Below, in pieces: positions 10,074 through 20,317 of a stretch of DNA of 64,000 nucleotides; within the stretch, counting starts at the first letter, position 1; the number at the start of each line of letters is the position of its first letter. A program made the translations under genes and the position numbers. The DNA is taken from assembly GCA_037953745.1 (NCBI GenBank), contig JBAKBP010008000.1, positions 30,841 to 94,840 on the forward strand, in the 5' to 3' direction. The DNA is from Lithodes maja. Lineage: Eukaryota; Arthropoda; Malacostraca; Decapoda; Lithodidae. The notes below the pieces were generated by a model. It saw nothing but the letters and a program-made list of their open reading frames with translations, searched no databases and had not been told where the DNA came from.

Positions 10074-10452
10074 GATTCAAAAAGAAAAATACTGTAGATA
10101 ACAAATATGAAAATAATACAGTACTGTATAAGTAGATCTAACAATAAAAAACTGAATCATACCACTGTCCTCTACTACTATCTTCTGTACTGCCTCTGTC
10201 TCGGGGAGGGGATGGATACAAGTTAATCGAGAAGGAAAGCGACGCTAACCAATTACAGTCTGATCCATTAGCTCTGAAATGTTGATGGAAGAATTATAAA
10301 CCGACACCATTTGAGGAGGAGCACGTGATTGATAGCTATACAATATATTATGTTGGAGGAGTTGGCTATCACAATATGTCAAACTGTTCTGTAAAGTATC
10401 GCTTGTAATAATAAACACTAAAATATGGAGGTGCAGAATATTTGTGCCGAGT
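10074..10452. other. Unassigned single-copy-looking sequence
   Basis: No repeat, ORF or RNA feature was recognised. It lies between MITE A1 and MITE C2, and may be part of the ancestral sequence into which the TTAA elements inserted. It contains a stretch (10160-10215) loosely similar to the GC-rich segments near 6400-6668. Confidence 0.5.
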
Positions 10453-11475
10453 TTAACCCTTGTCTAGCGGGGTGTTTTGGGCTCATTTGGGCATATTCAG
10501 GCCCTCCTGCATGATAAATCGAGCATCTGCATGAAAAAATAATTATTTAGCAAAAAACTAGGCACTAAAAGCTTCAAAATGAGACCAGAACGAGCTACGT
10601 AGCACTCTTGGTTCTCTTGCAGTGGTGCCACGAACATGGAAGTTTAGCATATATCGGTATATTTTTCCCAGCTATGCTCACTACTGGCTACACTGCCGGC
10701 CTCTCGAGAACACAGGGAACATGAGTTAATGGGCAGCGGTAAGCCCTGGGAGTCGCCTGTCTGTCCCGCTGCTCTCCAGGCCATTTGCACTCTATTTTAA
10801 CCATTTAAAAGCCTTAATAATGCTCCTAACTTGCTGCAAATTGGTGCACGACTTAAGTCGAGCGCCGCTCTTTAACCCGGGAACTGCAGGGAGACTTAAG
10901 AGTTCCCCCGGCGGACTGCGGGGAGACTCTTAAGAGTCGGAGAAAAAAAAATCAACTTTTGACATCGAAAAAAAAAAAAAAAAAAATGGCCCCTGGGCCA
11001 TGCAAAATCTCAGTCCTCTACCTCCCGTCCTTCCCCACTTTCCTCCTCTCCTTCAGTTATCACCTATTTTCCCTGTTATTCCCTTATTCTGAGGTATATT
11101 TTCGTGCTAACATTAGAAATCCGGTTACAGGGTGTGGTCATCACTGATAGCAAGCGAATGCAAGAGAGAGTATCGATCGACTGTGTCTCAGTGGCCTTGG
11201 GGGAAATTGGCGGGAAAGCAGCTTGCCTCACCTATACATTATACAACTCGCGGGCTATATCTCCGATTTTGACCTTCCAAACGCTGTTTTCACTTGTTTT
11301 ATTGTTGTTTCAGGTTAATACCTTTATAATCAACCCATAATAGGCGCATATGGATAAGTATTAATGCTATTAATGGTACTGTACAATGAATATTTTAAGT
11401 GACGGGAACACCTCAAATACGTCTGCACGGGGACGTTTCCAATTACCCCCATGCGCATGTTAGGTTAAGGGTTAA
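10453..11475. mobile_element. TTAA-flanked MITE, family C, copy C2, split by A3
   Basis: The element matches C1 from TTAACCCTTGTCTAGCGG onward. It is interrupted by MITE A3 (10872-11468), which lies only a few bases from its right end. After A3 only GGGTTAA remains, corresponding to the last bases of C1. The outer TTAA sites are at 10453-10456 and 11472-11475. Removing A3 gives an element of about 430 bp, close to the length of C1. Confidence 0.82.
10872..11468 (-). mobile_element. TTAA-flanked MITE, family A, copy A3, reverse orientation
   Basis: The ends are TTAACCCGGGAACTGC at 10872 and CATGTTAGGTTAA at 11468. At 597 bp it is an uninterrupted reference for the family. The left end contains nested hairpin sequence (AGTTCCCCCGGCGGACTGC), and internal TTAA sites lie within CTTAAG boxes. 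It was inserted into MITE C2. Confidence 0.85.
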
Positions 11476-11720
11476 CAGCTTAGTGAAAAAATTTAAGAGA
11501 TTAGAATTAACCCATGAACTGGTAGAACATGTGCAAAATATATGGCCAAGTTGAGGGAGGGGGGAAGGAGTTAATACCGTGCTTCCGGAAGGACTATCGC
11601 AGTCCCTGGGTTAAATCATTTAAAAGGCAGCTCAAGACCTTTCTCTTCCAGAAAAGTTATGGTCTTGCAAGTGGCTATCTATCTATCTCTATATGCTCAG
11701 GCCCAATCCCCACTTTTCCT
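11476..11720 (+). pseudogene. 3' end of a LINE (family X) interrupted by mini-MITE D1
   Basis: Short peptides NSLVKKFKRLE before D1 and FKRQLKTFLFQKSYGL after it resemble the C-terminal end of CR1/Jockey-like ORF2 proteins. They are followed by CTAT repeats and GCTCAGGCCCAATCCCCACT. The same 3' end occurs in reverse at 54,561-54,620, and a related LINE end lies within MITE G near 23,880. Only the last part of the element is present. Confidence 0.6.
11507..11614. mobile_element. 108-bp TTAA-flanked mini-MITE, family D
   Basis: The ends TTAACCCATGAACTG and, on the other strand, TTAACCCAGGGACTGC form an inverted repeat, and TTAA is duplicated at 11507-11510 and 11611-11614. The short interior has no coding capacity. 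It interrupts the C-terminal peptide of a LINE fragment. It is the smallest TTAA element in the window. Confidence 0.7.
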
Positions 11721-11738
11721 TTTTTTTTTTCCTCTTTT

Positions 11739-11765
11739 TATTATTATTATTATTATTATTATTTT

Positions 11766-11796
<31 letters not shown>

Positions 11797-11801
11797 TTTT
11801 T
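11739..11801. repeat. ATT and TTTA microsatellites
   Basis: About eight ATT units are followed by about eight TTTA units, adjacent to the 3' end of LINE fragment X. Such runs often mark retroposon tails. Confidence 0.85.
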
Positions 11802-12052
11802 TTCTTGGGGGTGGCACGGTGACATATTATTACAGGCTTTTGCTGATACCATTTCCACGGTTACAGCTTATACGTATATTAACAATGCCACAATTGTATT
11901 TATTGTCGTGTAACGCGTTCGGAGTACTAGTGAATTCCGCTAGAAGTACGAGTGAACTTTGCCTGACACATATACAGTACTGTAGGCTACATACATTAAC
12001 CCCTTCAGCATGATGAGGCCATTTTACCTTTGATTTTGGCTAATATTTCACA

Positions 12053-12283
12053 GGCCGTAGCTCGATTGGTAGAGCGTTCGCCTGCTAAACGTGAGGTTGA
12101 CGGTTCGAGCCTCGGGCCAGCCAGTGAGTTATTGGCAGATGTCAGTGCTGTTGGTGAACGGTGCAGTCTAGCAATCTGTGGCAACTATTCATTAAGTCCC
12201 TGATTCATCAGGGCACCCACCCTAGCCTTGCTATTCAGCAGGGGGAGTGTATGGTGGTAAAAACTGCATCATCATCATCATCA
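12053..12283 (+). mobile_element. tRNA-headed SINE, family S, copy S1
   Basis: The first 70 bases have an A-box-like TAGCTCGATTGGTAGAGCG and a B-box GGTTCGAGCC at tRNA spacing, which would form an internal RNA polymerase III promoter. The body carries CAATCTGTGGCAAC and CATCAGGGCACCCACCC, then GTATGGTGGTAAAAAC and a tail of ATC repeats. At least five more copies occur in the window. The head most resembles Cys or Ala tRNA. The acceptor stem is not clean, so this is a SINE rather than a tRNA gene. Confidence 0.82.
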
Positions 12284-12659
12284 ATGTTATGCATTTTAAG
12301 AAGGACCTATGAGGATTTATCGAGATCGTATTTACCCCTTTTAGCCCTAGAGGTAGATTACTGTATAAGGAAAATATAATAGTCTAATTGGTAACCAGAA
12401 TAAGATGAAAAAATACATCATCATGTTGATGATCTGTTTTTTACCACCATATACGGTCGCGCTAATAAATCATGTCCCAGGAGTCATTACGTTTGGCTTG
12501 CTTTATGCTGTATTATTGTCTGTCAGATGTTGAATAGGGTGGGTAAGTGTAGAAACATGTTTGTATATTTCACTGGATATGAAGAAATGAAGCTTAGATA
12601 TTGCTGATACCAATTATTGACCAAACATACTTGGTGCCGAGACATCACTTATTAGCGTG
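12284..12659. other. Unassigned AT-rich spacer
   Basis: Nothing clearly recognisable was found. The text near 12,440 (TTTTTTACCACCAT) is the start of a reverse SINE S motif, but the body does not follow. Confidence 0.5.
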
Positions 12660-12808
12660 ATTGTACTCCCTGCTCAATAACTGGGGTAAGGAGGGTGCCC
12701 TGATGATAGGGACTTCAGTGAACAGTTACCATAGATTGCTAGACCGGCGCGCGCCATTCACAACAAAACTGGCGTCTGCCAAATAGCACACTGGCTGGGC
12801 CGAGACTC
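12660..12808 (-). mobile_element. SINE family S, partial copy S2
   Basis: In reverse orientation it holds the body motifs ACTCCCTGCTCAATA, GGGACTTCAGTGAACAG and TGGCGTCTGCCAA, ending at GGGCCGAGACTC, just before the tRNA-like head would begin. The head is missing, so it is a 5'-truncated copy. Confidence 0.75.
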
Positions 12809-13025
12809 TATTTTCCCCTTCTTAGCTGGTTTGTTGATATCAATGATTTACATTTATCCTATTTCCAAGTAGGTTATAAATACTTGCATCAGTTTCCAAG
12901 TACAGTATGTTATAAATACTTGGTCATGCATCAGTTTGCGTTAGAGCAAGCAACCGGTCCAACACCAAGCCGTAATTGGTAGGCAATTGTGTTTCTTTAT
13001 TTTTCCAGGGCGTTAGATCACATGT
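12809..13025. other. Unassigned spacer with a local duplication
   Basis: A phrase containing TTTCCAAGTA and GTTATAAATACTTG occurs twice (about 12,862 and 12,893), giving a 1.5-copy direct repeat of about 40 bp. No gene was recognised. Confidence 0.5.
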
Positions 13026-13090
13026 TTGGGGCCACGCGCTCGATGGACCAATAATTGGACTAAGTATCATAATTCCATGATCATTTTTGT

Positions 13091-13387
13091 TCAACTTATA
13101 ACGGCGTTCCAGGCAGCTCGTTCTTTGGCGCTTCTCATAGTCTGTCCTTTGGCTGCGAGATCAGTTTGTACTACCCGATCCCACAACTTTTTTTGGTCTA
13201 CCTCTCTTTGTGACTCCTTCACATTCATAGACTTTTTCTTAACCCAATTATTGTCATCCATCCTTTTCACTTTTCCACACCAACTAAGCCTGCTCTTATG
13301 CATCTCCTCACTAATACTCTCAATGCATAAGCACCCTCTGAGTTCACATTTCGGGTTCTGTCTTTCATAAAAGACCCACATATCCAT
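13091..13387 (-). pseudogene. RTE-like LINE C-terminal fragment
   Basis: The frame encodes LRGCLCIESISEEMHKSRLS followed by KVKRMDDNNWVKK and KLWDRVVQTDLAAKG, ending AAWNAVIS. This is the C-terminal block of RTE-like ORF2 proteins; the usual WYGHVxRM reads WCGKVKRM here. Related fragments occur at 32,930-33,060, 33,195-33,350, 40,972-41,122 and 61,560-61,770. Only the last 100 or so residues are present. Confidence 0.75.
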
Positions 13388-13530
13388 CTCGCCATCCTCA
13401 TATAATTTTGTTTCATCCTATTTATATGGTCCATATTGACTGGCCAGGTTTCAAGCGGCTCGCTTGGTGTAGTGACTAGCGTCTTGGACTTCCACCCAGA
13501 AGGCCCGGGTTCGCGCCCACGCTCGGCGCA

Positions 13531-14650
13531 TTAACCCTCCAGCCCCGGCTATGTATTATATATATATTCCTCGAAATCCGGGTGTTTTGGCCGAAAAACG
13601 TCTAGGCTAGGCTACCGTATATTCGTTAATCAGACTGCTTCCCGCATTCCCGCGCATCCCCAAGCGTAGCTGTGTTATTTACCTGTAGAATGGCATTAAC
13701 CTCTGAAGTGCGCACGGGGGTAAATGAAAACCTCCCCCTGTGCTGACGTATTTGAGGTTTTTCGTCACTAAAATATTCATTGTACCATTAATAGCATTAA
13801 TAATTATCCATATGCGCCTATTATGGGTTGATTATAAAGGTATTAACCTGAAACAACAATAAAACGAGTGAAAACAGCGTTTGGATGGTCAAAATCGGAG
13901 ATATAGCCCGCGAGTTGTATAATGTATGGGTGAGGCAAGCTACCTTCCCGCCCATTTTCCCCAAGGCCACTGCGACACAGTCGATCGATACTCTCTCTCT
14001 CTCTCTTGCACTCGATTGCTATCAGTGATGACAACACCCTGCTTGCAACTCGCTAATGTTAGCACGAAAATATACCTCAGAATAAGGGAATAATAGGGAA
14101 AATAGGTGATAACTGAGGAATAGGAGGAAAGTGGGGAAGGAGGGGAGGTAGAGGACTGAGATTTTGCATGGCCCAGGGGCCAAACAAAAATAAAAAAATA
14201 AAAAAATAAAAATAAAAAAAATATTTTGTTTTCGATGTCAAAAGTTGATTTTTAGTTTTACTTACTCAGGAGAGTCTTCCCGCAGTCCGCCGGGGGAACT
14301 CTTAAGAGTCTTCCCGCAGCTCCCGGGTTAAGTAGAGCTCTCTAAGTCAACTGGTTGAGCTGTGATGATGATTTCATTGGAGATAACTTTATGGCCAAAA
14401 CAGCCACTTTACACCACTTTTCGATACTTAACAACAACATACAGGCACACAAGAACAAGCGACGCTCTCCTTCTTGTGGCCGGAGATGCGGAGCGTCGGT
14501 CCAGCCGGCTGTTGTTTACATGCGTCGGACCGACGCCGCGCACAGCAAGCTCACAGGCTGTGACGTCATGGGTGTTTAAGAGACCATCCGGGTTCCTGTT
14601 ACATGCTTTTTTATGGGCGTTCAAGAGCCCATCCGGGAACGGAGGGTTAA
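13531..14650 (-). mobile_element. piggyBac-derived MITE, family B, copy B2, split by A4
   Basis: The right-end type of B1 is seen first (TTAACCCTCCAGCCCCGG), so the copy is reversed. It matches B1 up to AATGGCATTAA, where MITE A4 interrupts, and again from AGTAGAGCTCTCTAAGTC. The final 80 bases (ATCCGGGTTCCTG, then ATCCGGGAACGGAGGGTTAA) differ from B1 but keep the two-box layout. TTAA flanks lie at 13,531 and 14,647. Confidence 0.83.
13696..14329 (+). mobile_element. TTAA-flanked MITE, family A, copy A4
   Basis: The 634-bp element has ends TTAACCTCTGAAGTGCGC and CGCAGCTCCCGGGTTAA. TTAA flanks both sides, and the matching site in B1 (9879-9882) is a single uninterrupted TTAA. A4 is almost identical to A5 (44,268-44,870), which suggests recent movement. 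It has no real ORF. Confidence 0.88.
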
Positions 14651-14813
14651 AGATTTTTCACAAGCACTGAGTCGTTACCATCCTTCATGAGCAAAGGGAT
14701 AAGGTAGTAGTACAGGACCCCAATGGAAATACGCCTAATCGGCCTTATTGAGCTATCCTTAGCTAGCTTAGCATGCACTAGCTTTAAGAACTATTATTAT
14801 TATTATTATTATT

Positions 14814-14989
14814 ACATACACTATTATACTTGTAATGCAAGTACAGTACAGTACTAGATTAGAAAAATATTAACAAAAGTTACCTAACCTAGAGTGTGAT
14901 TTTTTGTTTTTATTTTATATACAGGTATATACAGTATATAATATATATATTTTTTATTTATCCCATTTCTTACAGTTTCTTACAGTAGA
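14814..14989. other. Unassigned AT-rich spacer
   Basis: It contains short TA-rich runs (ATATACAGTATATAATATAT) and no coding or RNA signal. Confidence 0.5.
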
Positions 14990-16310
14990 TCCTCTGGAAA
15001 AAGGCAAACTATGCCTGTGTATCCAGCTCAGTACCAGTACTTGCACTGCTGCGGTCGTTCACGGTGTTGGCGGCGGCGGTAGCAGACGCAACATTTTTAC
15101 TATTCTGTATTTTTGTTTTATAATCAAACTTCAAATCTTGTCTTCCCCATGCTTTATCAAGATTACTTTCAAACTCCCTTATTGATTCGGAATCGACTAC
15201 ATACTGGGGCAGTGCATTCCACTCATTTACCACTCTATCACAAAATGAGTTCTTTGCCTTCTCAAGCCTATTTCTTTCTTTGTAAATTTTCTTAGAGTGT
15301 CCTCTCGTTCTTGTTCCCTCCCGCATCAAGAAGATACCTTCACACACATCCTCATCGTACTTTCCCGACACTATCTTAAAAGTCTCTATCATATCCCCTC
15401 TCTTTCTCCTATATGCCAGTGTCGGAAGCCCCAGTGTCCTCAACCTCTGCTCATACCCCGCGTTCTTCAACGTTGGTACCAGCTTGCTAGCTCTCCTCTG
15501 CACTTTCTCCACTGCTTCTATATCCTTTACCATATACTGTATGGAGCCCACACCTGGTTCGCATATTCCAGGTGCGGCCTAACCAGCGCTGTATAGAGAT
15601 TCCTGAAGATTTCTTCGTTAAGTGACACAAATGTCCTCCTTATCAGCCCTACAATTCTATTGGCTTTGTTTATCTTTTCCGCTAAATGTTCTGAGAAATT
15701 TAACTTATTGTCTATCACTACTCCTATATCCTTTTCTGCACTCACTTCCTCCATCGCTTCATACATACTGTATCCTACCTTGTCTATCTTGCTGGTCCCA
15801 ATCTGCATGTACTTGCATTTTTTTGGATGAAAAGGCATTAACCAATGCTCAGACCATCCCTTCATGCCCTCCACATCTCCTTGAAGCAAACCCATATATT
15901 CCTTACTCCTCACTCTTCTATACAGTTTAGTGTCATCCGCATACAGGTATACCTCACTTTCATTAGTTATAACTTAAAGCAAGTCGTTGATAAATATAAC
16001 GAACAGCAGTGGTCCCAACACAGATCCCTGAGGTACCCCACTTGTAATTTCCCTCCACCCCGAGCCTATTCCATTCACCAGTACCCTCTGTCTCCGATCT
16101 TTCAGGAAGGCTTCTATCCATTTCACACATTTCTCCCCTATATTATAGCTTCTAACTTTCTCTATTAACCTTTTATGTGGGACCTTATCGAAGGCCTTCA
16201 TAAAATCGCAATATACCACGTCTATTACATCACCATCTTCTAGAATTTGCATCCAATCATCTACCACCTTAATTAGCTGTAGTACCGTCGACCTCCCCGG
16301 CAAGAATTCG
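14990..16310 (-). mobile_element. CR1-like LINE, 5' truncated (family M)
   Basis: The minus-strand coding order runs from LPGRSTVLQLIKVVDDW (RT block 2 region, near 16,300) through CDFMKAFDKVPHKRL, SGVPQGSVLGPLLF and YADDTK (near 15,935) to the thumb and C-terminal region ending near 15,009. It is truncated at about 16,310, where unrelated sequence with a mariner-like MITE follows. Frameshifts near 15,970 and 15,540 break the frame. Confidence 0.82.
15009..16310 (-). pseudogene. CR1-like reverse transcriptase, C-terminal two thirds
   Basis: Three frames join in order: 15,974-16,310 (RT palm, with FMKAFDKVPHK and GVPQGSVLGP), 15,527-15,913 (GWSEHWLMPFHPKKCKYMQI and the thumb) and 15,009-15,551 (EKVQRRASKLVPTLKN to the C-terminus). 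The catalytic YADDTK lies between the first two, in a shifted frame. A 202-residue open frame that starts further upstream at 16,582 is extended artificially through unrelated MITE sequence. Confidence 0.8.
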
Positions 16311-16373
16311 AGCCCATGTTTGGGCTCTGTCTCGAGTCGGCCACCCCTAGCTATGGGGTATGTGCCTGTAATA

Positions 16374-16848
16374 CAGGGTGTCCCAGGAGGAAAGGGTATA
16401 ACTTTGGGAAATGATAGAACAAAATATTCTAAGCCTAAAATGTTCCATAACAAAAAGTCCAAATCTCGACCAGTATAAAGATATTGAATTTTGAAAATGG
16501 TATTTTCTTCAGTATTTCCCCATAAGGCTGGCCTAGCTGTCTTAGTACGGTTAGTACCTACCACACCTCCATCTTTCTTCAATTATTTGACCATGTTATT
16601 TTAAAGATACGTACTATAATTCTGTAAGTTGCTAAATGATTATAGACATATTAGCTCACTTTGAAGTAGTTGAAAACTATTTGACATGGATGAGTCCATT
16701 ACAGTGATGCGGGGGAGGACACTACATAAAACCTTCAATATCTGTTTAACAGTTGAAATTTTGACTTTTTGTTATATAATATTTTATGCTTAGAATACCT
16801 TGTTCTATCATTTCCCAAAGTTATGCCCTTTCCTCCTGGGACACCCTG
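16374..16848. mobile_element. Mariner-like MITE with long terminal inverted repeats
   Basis: The ends are CAGGGTGTCCCAGGAGGAAA and its complement TTTCCTCCTGGGACACCCTG, each continuing for about 60 bases with the TTTGGGAAATGATAGAACA block on both sides. Each end is flanked by TA, the target duplication of Tc1/mariner elements. The interior of about 350 bp has no transposase. Length, TIR and TSD all agree. Confidence 0.88.
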
Positions 16849-16876
16849 TATATACACACATACCTAACCTTTACCT

Positions 16877-17474
16877 TTAACCCGAAAACGGCGAGGGGTG
16901 GGTATTGAACTAGCTCCCCGTGGGCGAGCATATTGGCTCCATTCAGGCCTATAATCGTCATTTTACGATAAATATCGTTATTACTTATTCATATGAGCCT
17001 ATTTTACCTTCACTATGAAGATAGTAACCTGTAACAACAATAAAACAAGTGAAAATATAATTTTTCTGGTCAAAATCGCGAATATAGATGGACCAGCCCA
17101 TTCATGAATTATGGAGAAAATTGAGGCAACCCCTCCCTCCATGAGGCCTCAAGCCACACTGACCCTACTCATACACACACTCGGTCATGTAACACACCCG
17201 CTAGGCACGTAAGCACATCCACACAGTTTGCTAATGTTAGCACAAAAATATACCAACGAATTAGGGAATAACAGGGAAAATAGGTGATCATTGAAGGGGG
17301 AGTGGAAAGGGAGGAAGGAGGGGATGTGGAGGAGTGATATGAGGTATAGGGAAAAAAAATTTTTTTAGTGCTACTGGGGCTGTTTAAATGTTTTTTTTAG
17401 GCCTCCCTCTTAAGAGCTTTTCCGCCGTCGCCCAGTAAAACCTCTTAAGAGCTTTGCAGCCGTTTACGGGTTAA
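16877..17474. mobile_element. TTAA-flanked MITE, family E, relative of family A
   Basis: The ends TTAACCCGAAAACGGCG and, in reverse, TTAACCCGTAAACGGC are near-perfect inverted repeats. The interior shares GCTAATGTTAGCAC, AATAACAGGGAAAATAGGTG and a purine-rich GGAAGGAGGGG block with family A, so the two families have a common ancestor. It has no ORF. Like A, it ends in hairpin sequence with CTCTTAAGAGCTTT boxes. Confidence 0.82.
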
Positions 17475-17502
17475 TCTAACCTATCATTAACCTCCTATAC
17501 AG

Positions 17503-17651
17503 GTTTGAGAATGCGAAAGAGAAGATACAACGAGATGGAGTGGTCCCAGATCCTGGCATTGGTGAAGGCTCACCTGAACAAGGACTGCATGAAGGATATA
17601 TCCCATTGACTAACACACTTCAAGCATTCTTCTCAATGTGTTGACCAGCAT
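17503..17651 (+). other. Candidate exon with good splice sites, otherwise unassigned
   Basis: The sequence CCTCCTATACAG before 17,503 is a fair splice acceptor, and GTAAGTTTA after 17,651 is a consensus donor. Two frames are open over most of the interval (FENAKEKIQRDGVVPDPGIG and MRKRRYNEMEWSQILALVKA), but each meets a stop before the donor. It could be a terminal coding exon, a non-coding exon or chance. No homologue is recognised. Confidence 0.2.
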
Positions 17652-17847
17652 GTAAGTTTATATTGTACTGTAGTTTTAGTTATTCAATTGTGTACAGTAT
17701 ATGCCTTCCAGTATGGCTGAGGATACACAATTTATTCAGTATAGAAATTATTTCTAGAATTTTAACACATAAACAGTATCTTTTTTTATGCCATAAAGCC
17801 TCCCTAGTAAAACATTGGCATAGAGTAAGAATGATGCAGTTGATTCA

Positions 17848-18047
17848 GTTTTTGCCACCATGCACTCCCTGCTCAAGAGCTGGGCTAAGGTGGGTGCCCT
17901 GATGATCAGGGACTTCAGTGAATAGTTACCACAGATTGCTGTCCACCACCATTACTGGCGTCTGCCTATAACTCACTGGGATGGCCCGAGATTCAAACCC
18001 TTGACCTCACGACTTACAGGTGAGTGCTCTACCAAAAGCACTACGAC
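17848..18047 (-). mobile_element. SINE family S, nearly full-length copy S3
   Basis: On the minus strand it starts with a tRNA-like head (GTAGAGCACTCACCTG and B-box-like GGTTTGAATCTCG) and continues with the family body, ending at the GCATGGTGGCAAAAA segment. It has no ATC tail. It sits directly next to the 3' end of LINE K. Confidence 0.8.
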
Positions 18048-18106
18048 TAATTCCTTGAACATGATAGTACTTACACTAGTTGTATTTGCGGGAGTGAGCA
18101 TGCTCG

Positions 18107-19834
18107 TTAATTCCCGCCTCCTAAGATATGTTTGTCATACCGTGCTTTGAAACTATGCACTGATGGTGCAGACACTACTTCGGCTGGCAATTTGTTCCAC
18201 CTACTAATCGAGTTGGTAGGAAATCTTTTACTTTTCAGATCAGATTTACTATTAAGCACTTTTAGTTTGTAGCTTGTTCTCTCACCTCCATCCCTCTCTA
18301 TGAAGTTTTCTTGGTCGATTTTGTCAATACCTCTAACACATTTGTATATCTGAATTTGCTGTCCTCGTTTCCTTCTCTGTTCCAGTGTAGGTAGATTCAA
18401 TCTCTCGAGCCTCTCTTGGTACTCCAAATTTTCCATACCTGGGATCATCCTCGTAGCTGCTCTCTGTACCCTCTCAATTTTGTGGATATGTTTCTTCATG
18501 TGAGGGGACCACACTACAGATGCATATTCCATCCTGGGTCTTATTATTGCCGTTATTATTTGTTTCATGGTGTTTTCATTAAGATAATTAAAAGACATCC
18601 TGATATTTGCCAATAGTGCTATTGATTCTCTCACTATCTTATTTACGTGGCTTTCTGGAGACATGTTATCCTTAAATTCTATCCCCAAGTCTTTTTCTTT
18701 TTCTGCTTTGGGAATCACTTCATTTCCTAGTTTATAATCTTTTCTAGGTCTGTACTTGCTTTCACCCATTTCTAGAGTCTTACATTTCCCTGCATTGAAC
18801 TCCATATTCCATTTGATGCTCCATTCATGGATCTTTTGCAAATCTGCTTGGAGCTCAAGGCAATCCTCCTGGGTTCTGATCGGTTTAAGCAGCTTAGCAT
18901 CGTCCGCAAACATGCTCATGTAGCTTGTTAGTCCCTCAGGTAAGTCATTTACAAATATTAGAAACATGATTGGGGCCAGGACAGATCCTTGTGGTACCCC
19001 ACTCGTAATTTGAGTCCAGTTTGACGATTTCCCCCTTACTGTTCTTCTCATCTGTCTTCCGCTAAGGTAGCTCTCCATCCATTTCAGCAGTTTGTCTCCT
19101 ACTTTTCCCTCATGTTTTAATTTCCACAGCAATCTCTTGTGTGGAACTTTGTCAAATGCCTTTTTAAAGTCTAGGTAGGCACAATCTACCCATCCTTCCC
19201 TCTTGTCCACTGTGTCTATTACTCTAGAGTAAAAACTCAACAAGTTGCTTACACATGATCTGCCTCCTCTGAATCCAAATTGTCGGTCAGTAATTAATCT
19301 TTTGGATTCCAGGTAGTTAACCCATTTGTCCCTTATTAATCCTTCCAGAATCTTCATGAGGATGCTCAATAGTGATACAGGTCTATAGTTCAGTGGTTTA
19401 TCTCTGCTTCCTCCCTTAAATATAGGAATAATGTTTGCTCCTGTAGGTACTATCCCTGTGTCCAATGATTTGGTCATTATGTTATATAACGGTATACTCA
19501 GTTCCTTAGCATTTTCTTTAATAATCCAGCCTGATACTCCTTCCGGTCCAGCGGCTTTGTTTGGATCCACCTTACTCATTTTGTCTATGAGCTCTGGTCT
19601 GTTAAATGTGACTTCCGGCATTTCCTCTGTACCTATCTCATTGGTTTCTGGTGCAATGAATTCTCCTTCTTTTGTAAATACTGATGCAAAATTTCTATTT
19701 AGTTCTTCCGCAATCTCTGTATCCTCTTCTATGATTCTGTTTCCACTTTTAATCTTTACGATCGTGGCTTTTATCTTCCTTTTGCCGTTTACAAACTTGA
19801 AAAACATTTTTGGATTCTTTTCATAGTTCTCCAC
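18107..19834 (-). pseudogene. CR1-like reverse transcriptase, 575-aa open region of LINE K
   Basis: This is the longest LINE RT frame in the window. In order it has NKAAGPEGVSGWIIKE, NIIPIFKGG, NYRPVSLLSILMKILE, FGFRGGRSCV, LDFKKAFDKVPHKRLL (catalytic Asp), SGVPQGSVLAP, MFADDAKLL (catalytic FADD), FNAGKCKTLEMG and a C-terminal IERVQRAATRMIPGM domain, and it ends with a natural stop after HILGGGN. Within this region all catalytic residues look intact. The protein lacks its N-terminal endonuclease in frame, so the element as a whole is defective. Confidence 0.87.
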
Positions 19835-20317
19835 TATCCCTTTCTCATGGTTTTGCCTCTGATCTCCTCCTCATTTCTGTGTATTTGTTTCTCTCCTCTT
19901 TATACTTTTGCCTGTTATCTTCCGAATCCCAGTTTCTCATCTTTTTCCAGGCTTTGTTTTTTGCTTCCTGTGCTTGCCTACATTCGCGGTTAAACCATAC
20001 TTTGCGATTACTTTTTTTCCTTTTATTAATGTACTTAGGGATAAAAGTTTTTATACCAGTATCATAGATCTCCATGAATGCCTTGAGTTTTTTGTCTACC
20101 TCACTTTCAGATAACACCTGATCCCAATTTTGTGACTTGAAAAAATCCTGTAGTCCTTCGAAATCGGTTCTGGAATACATCCAGTGATTTTCCTTGTGAT
20201 TTTCCCTTCCCTTGGGTAGATTATACTTCAATAGTAAGTCTATGTCTAGAACTGCATGGTCGCTTTTTCCTAGTGGGCATAGGTACTGAATACTTTGAAC
20301 CTCCTCCTCCCTCTGGT

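Larger units (their letters stand above)
13455..14813 (+). mobile_element. Second tRNA-headed SINE (family W) split by MITE B2
   Basis: A tRNA-like head lies at 13,455-13,525, with A-box-like GCTTGGTGTAGTGACTAGCG and B-box GGTTCGCGCCC. The body resumes after MITE B2 at 14,651 with AGATTTTTCACAAGCACTG and CAGGACCCCAATGGAAATA. It ends in a tail of TTA repeats (14,788-14,813). The split was inferred because the head and body abut cleanly at a single TTAA when B2 is removed. No second copy is available to confirm the junction. Confidence 0.6.

Noticed and set aside
12053..12125. Functional tRNA gene
   Set aside because: A- and B-boxes are present, but the acceptor stem does not pair well, and the same head is joined to a SINE body in other copies.
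13455..13525. tRNA-Gly gene
   Set aside because: The CTTCCAC loop is suggestive, but the acceptor ends do not pair and a SINE body seems to follow after the nested MITE.
16310..16582. N-terminal 90 residues of the 202-residue RT ORF
   Set aside because: They are translated from the mariner-like MITE and a 3' UTR fragment. The LINE sequence starts only at about 16,310.
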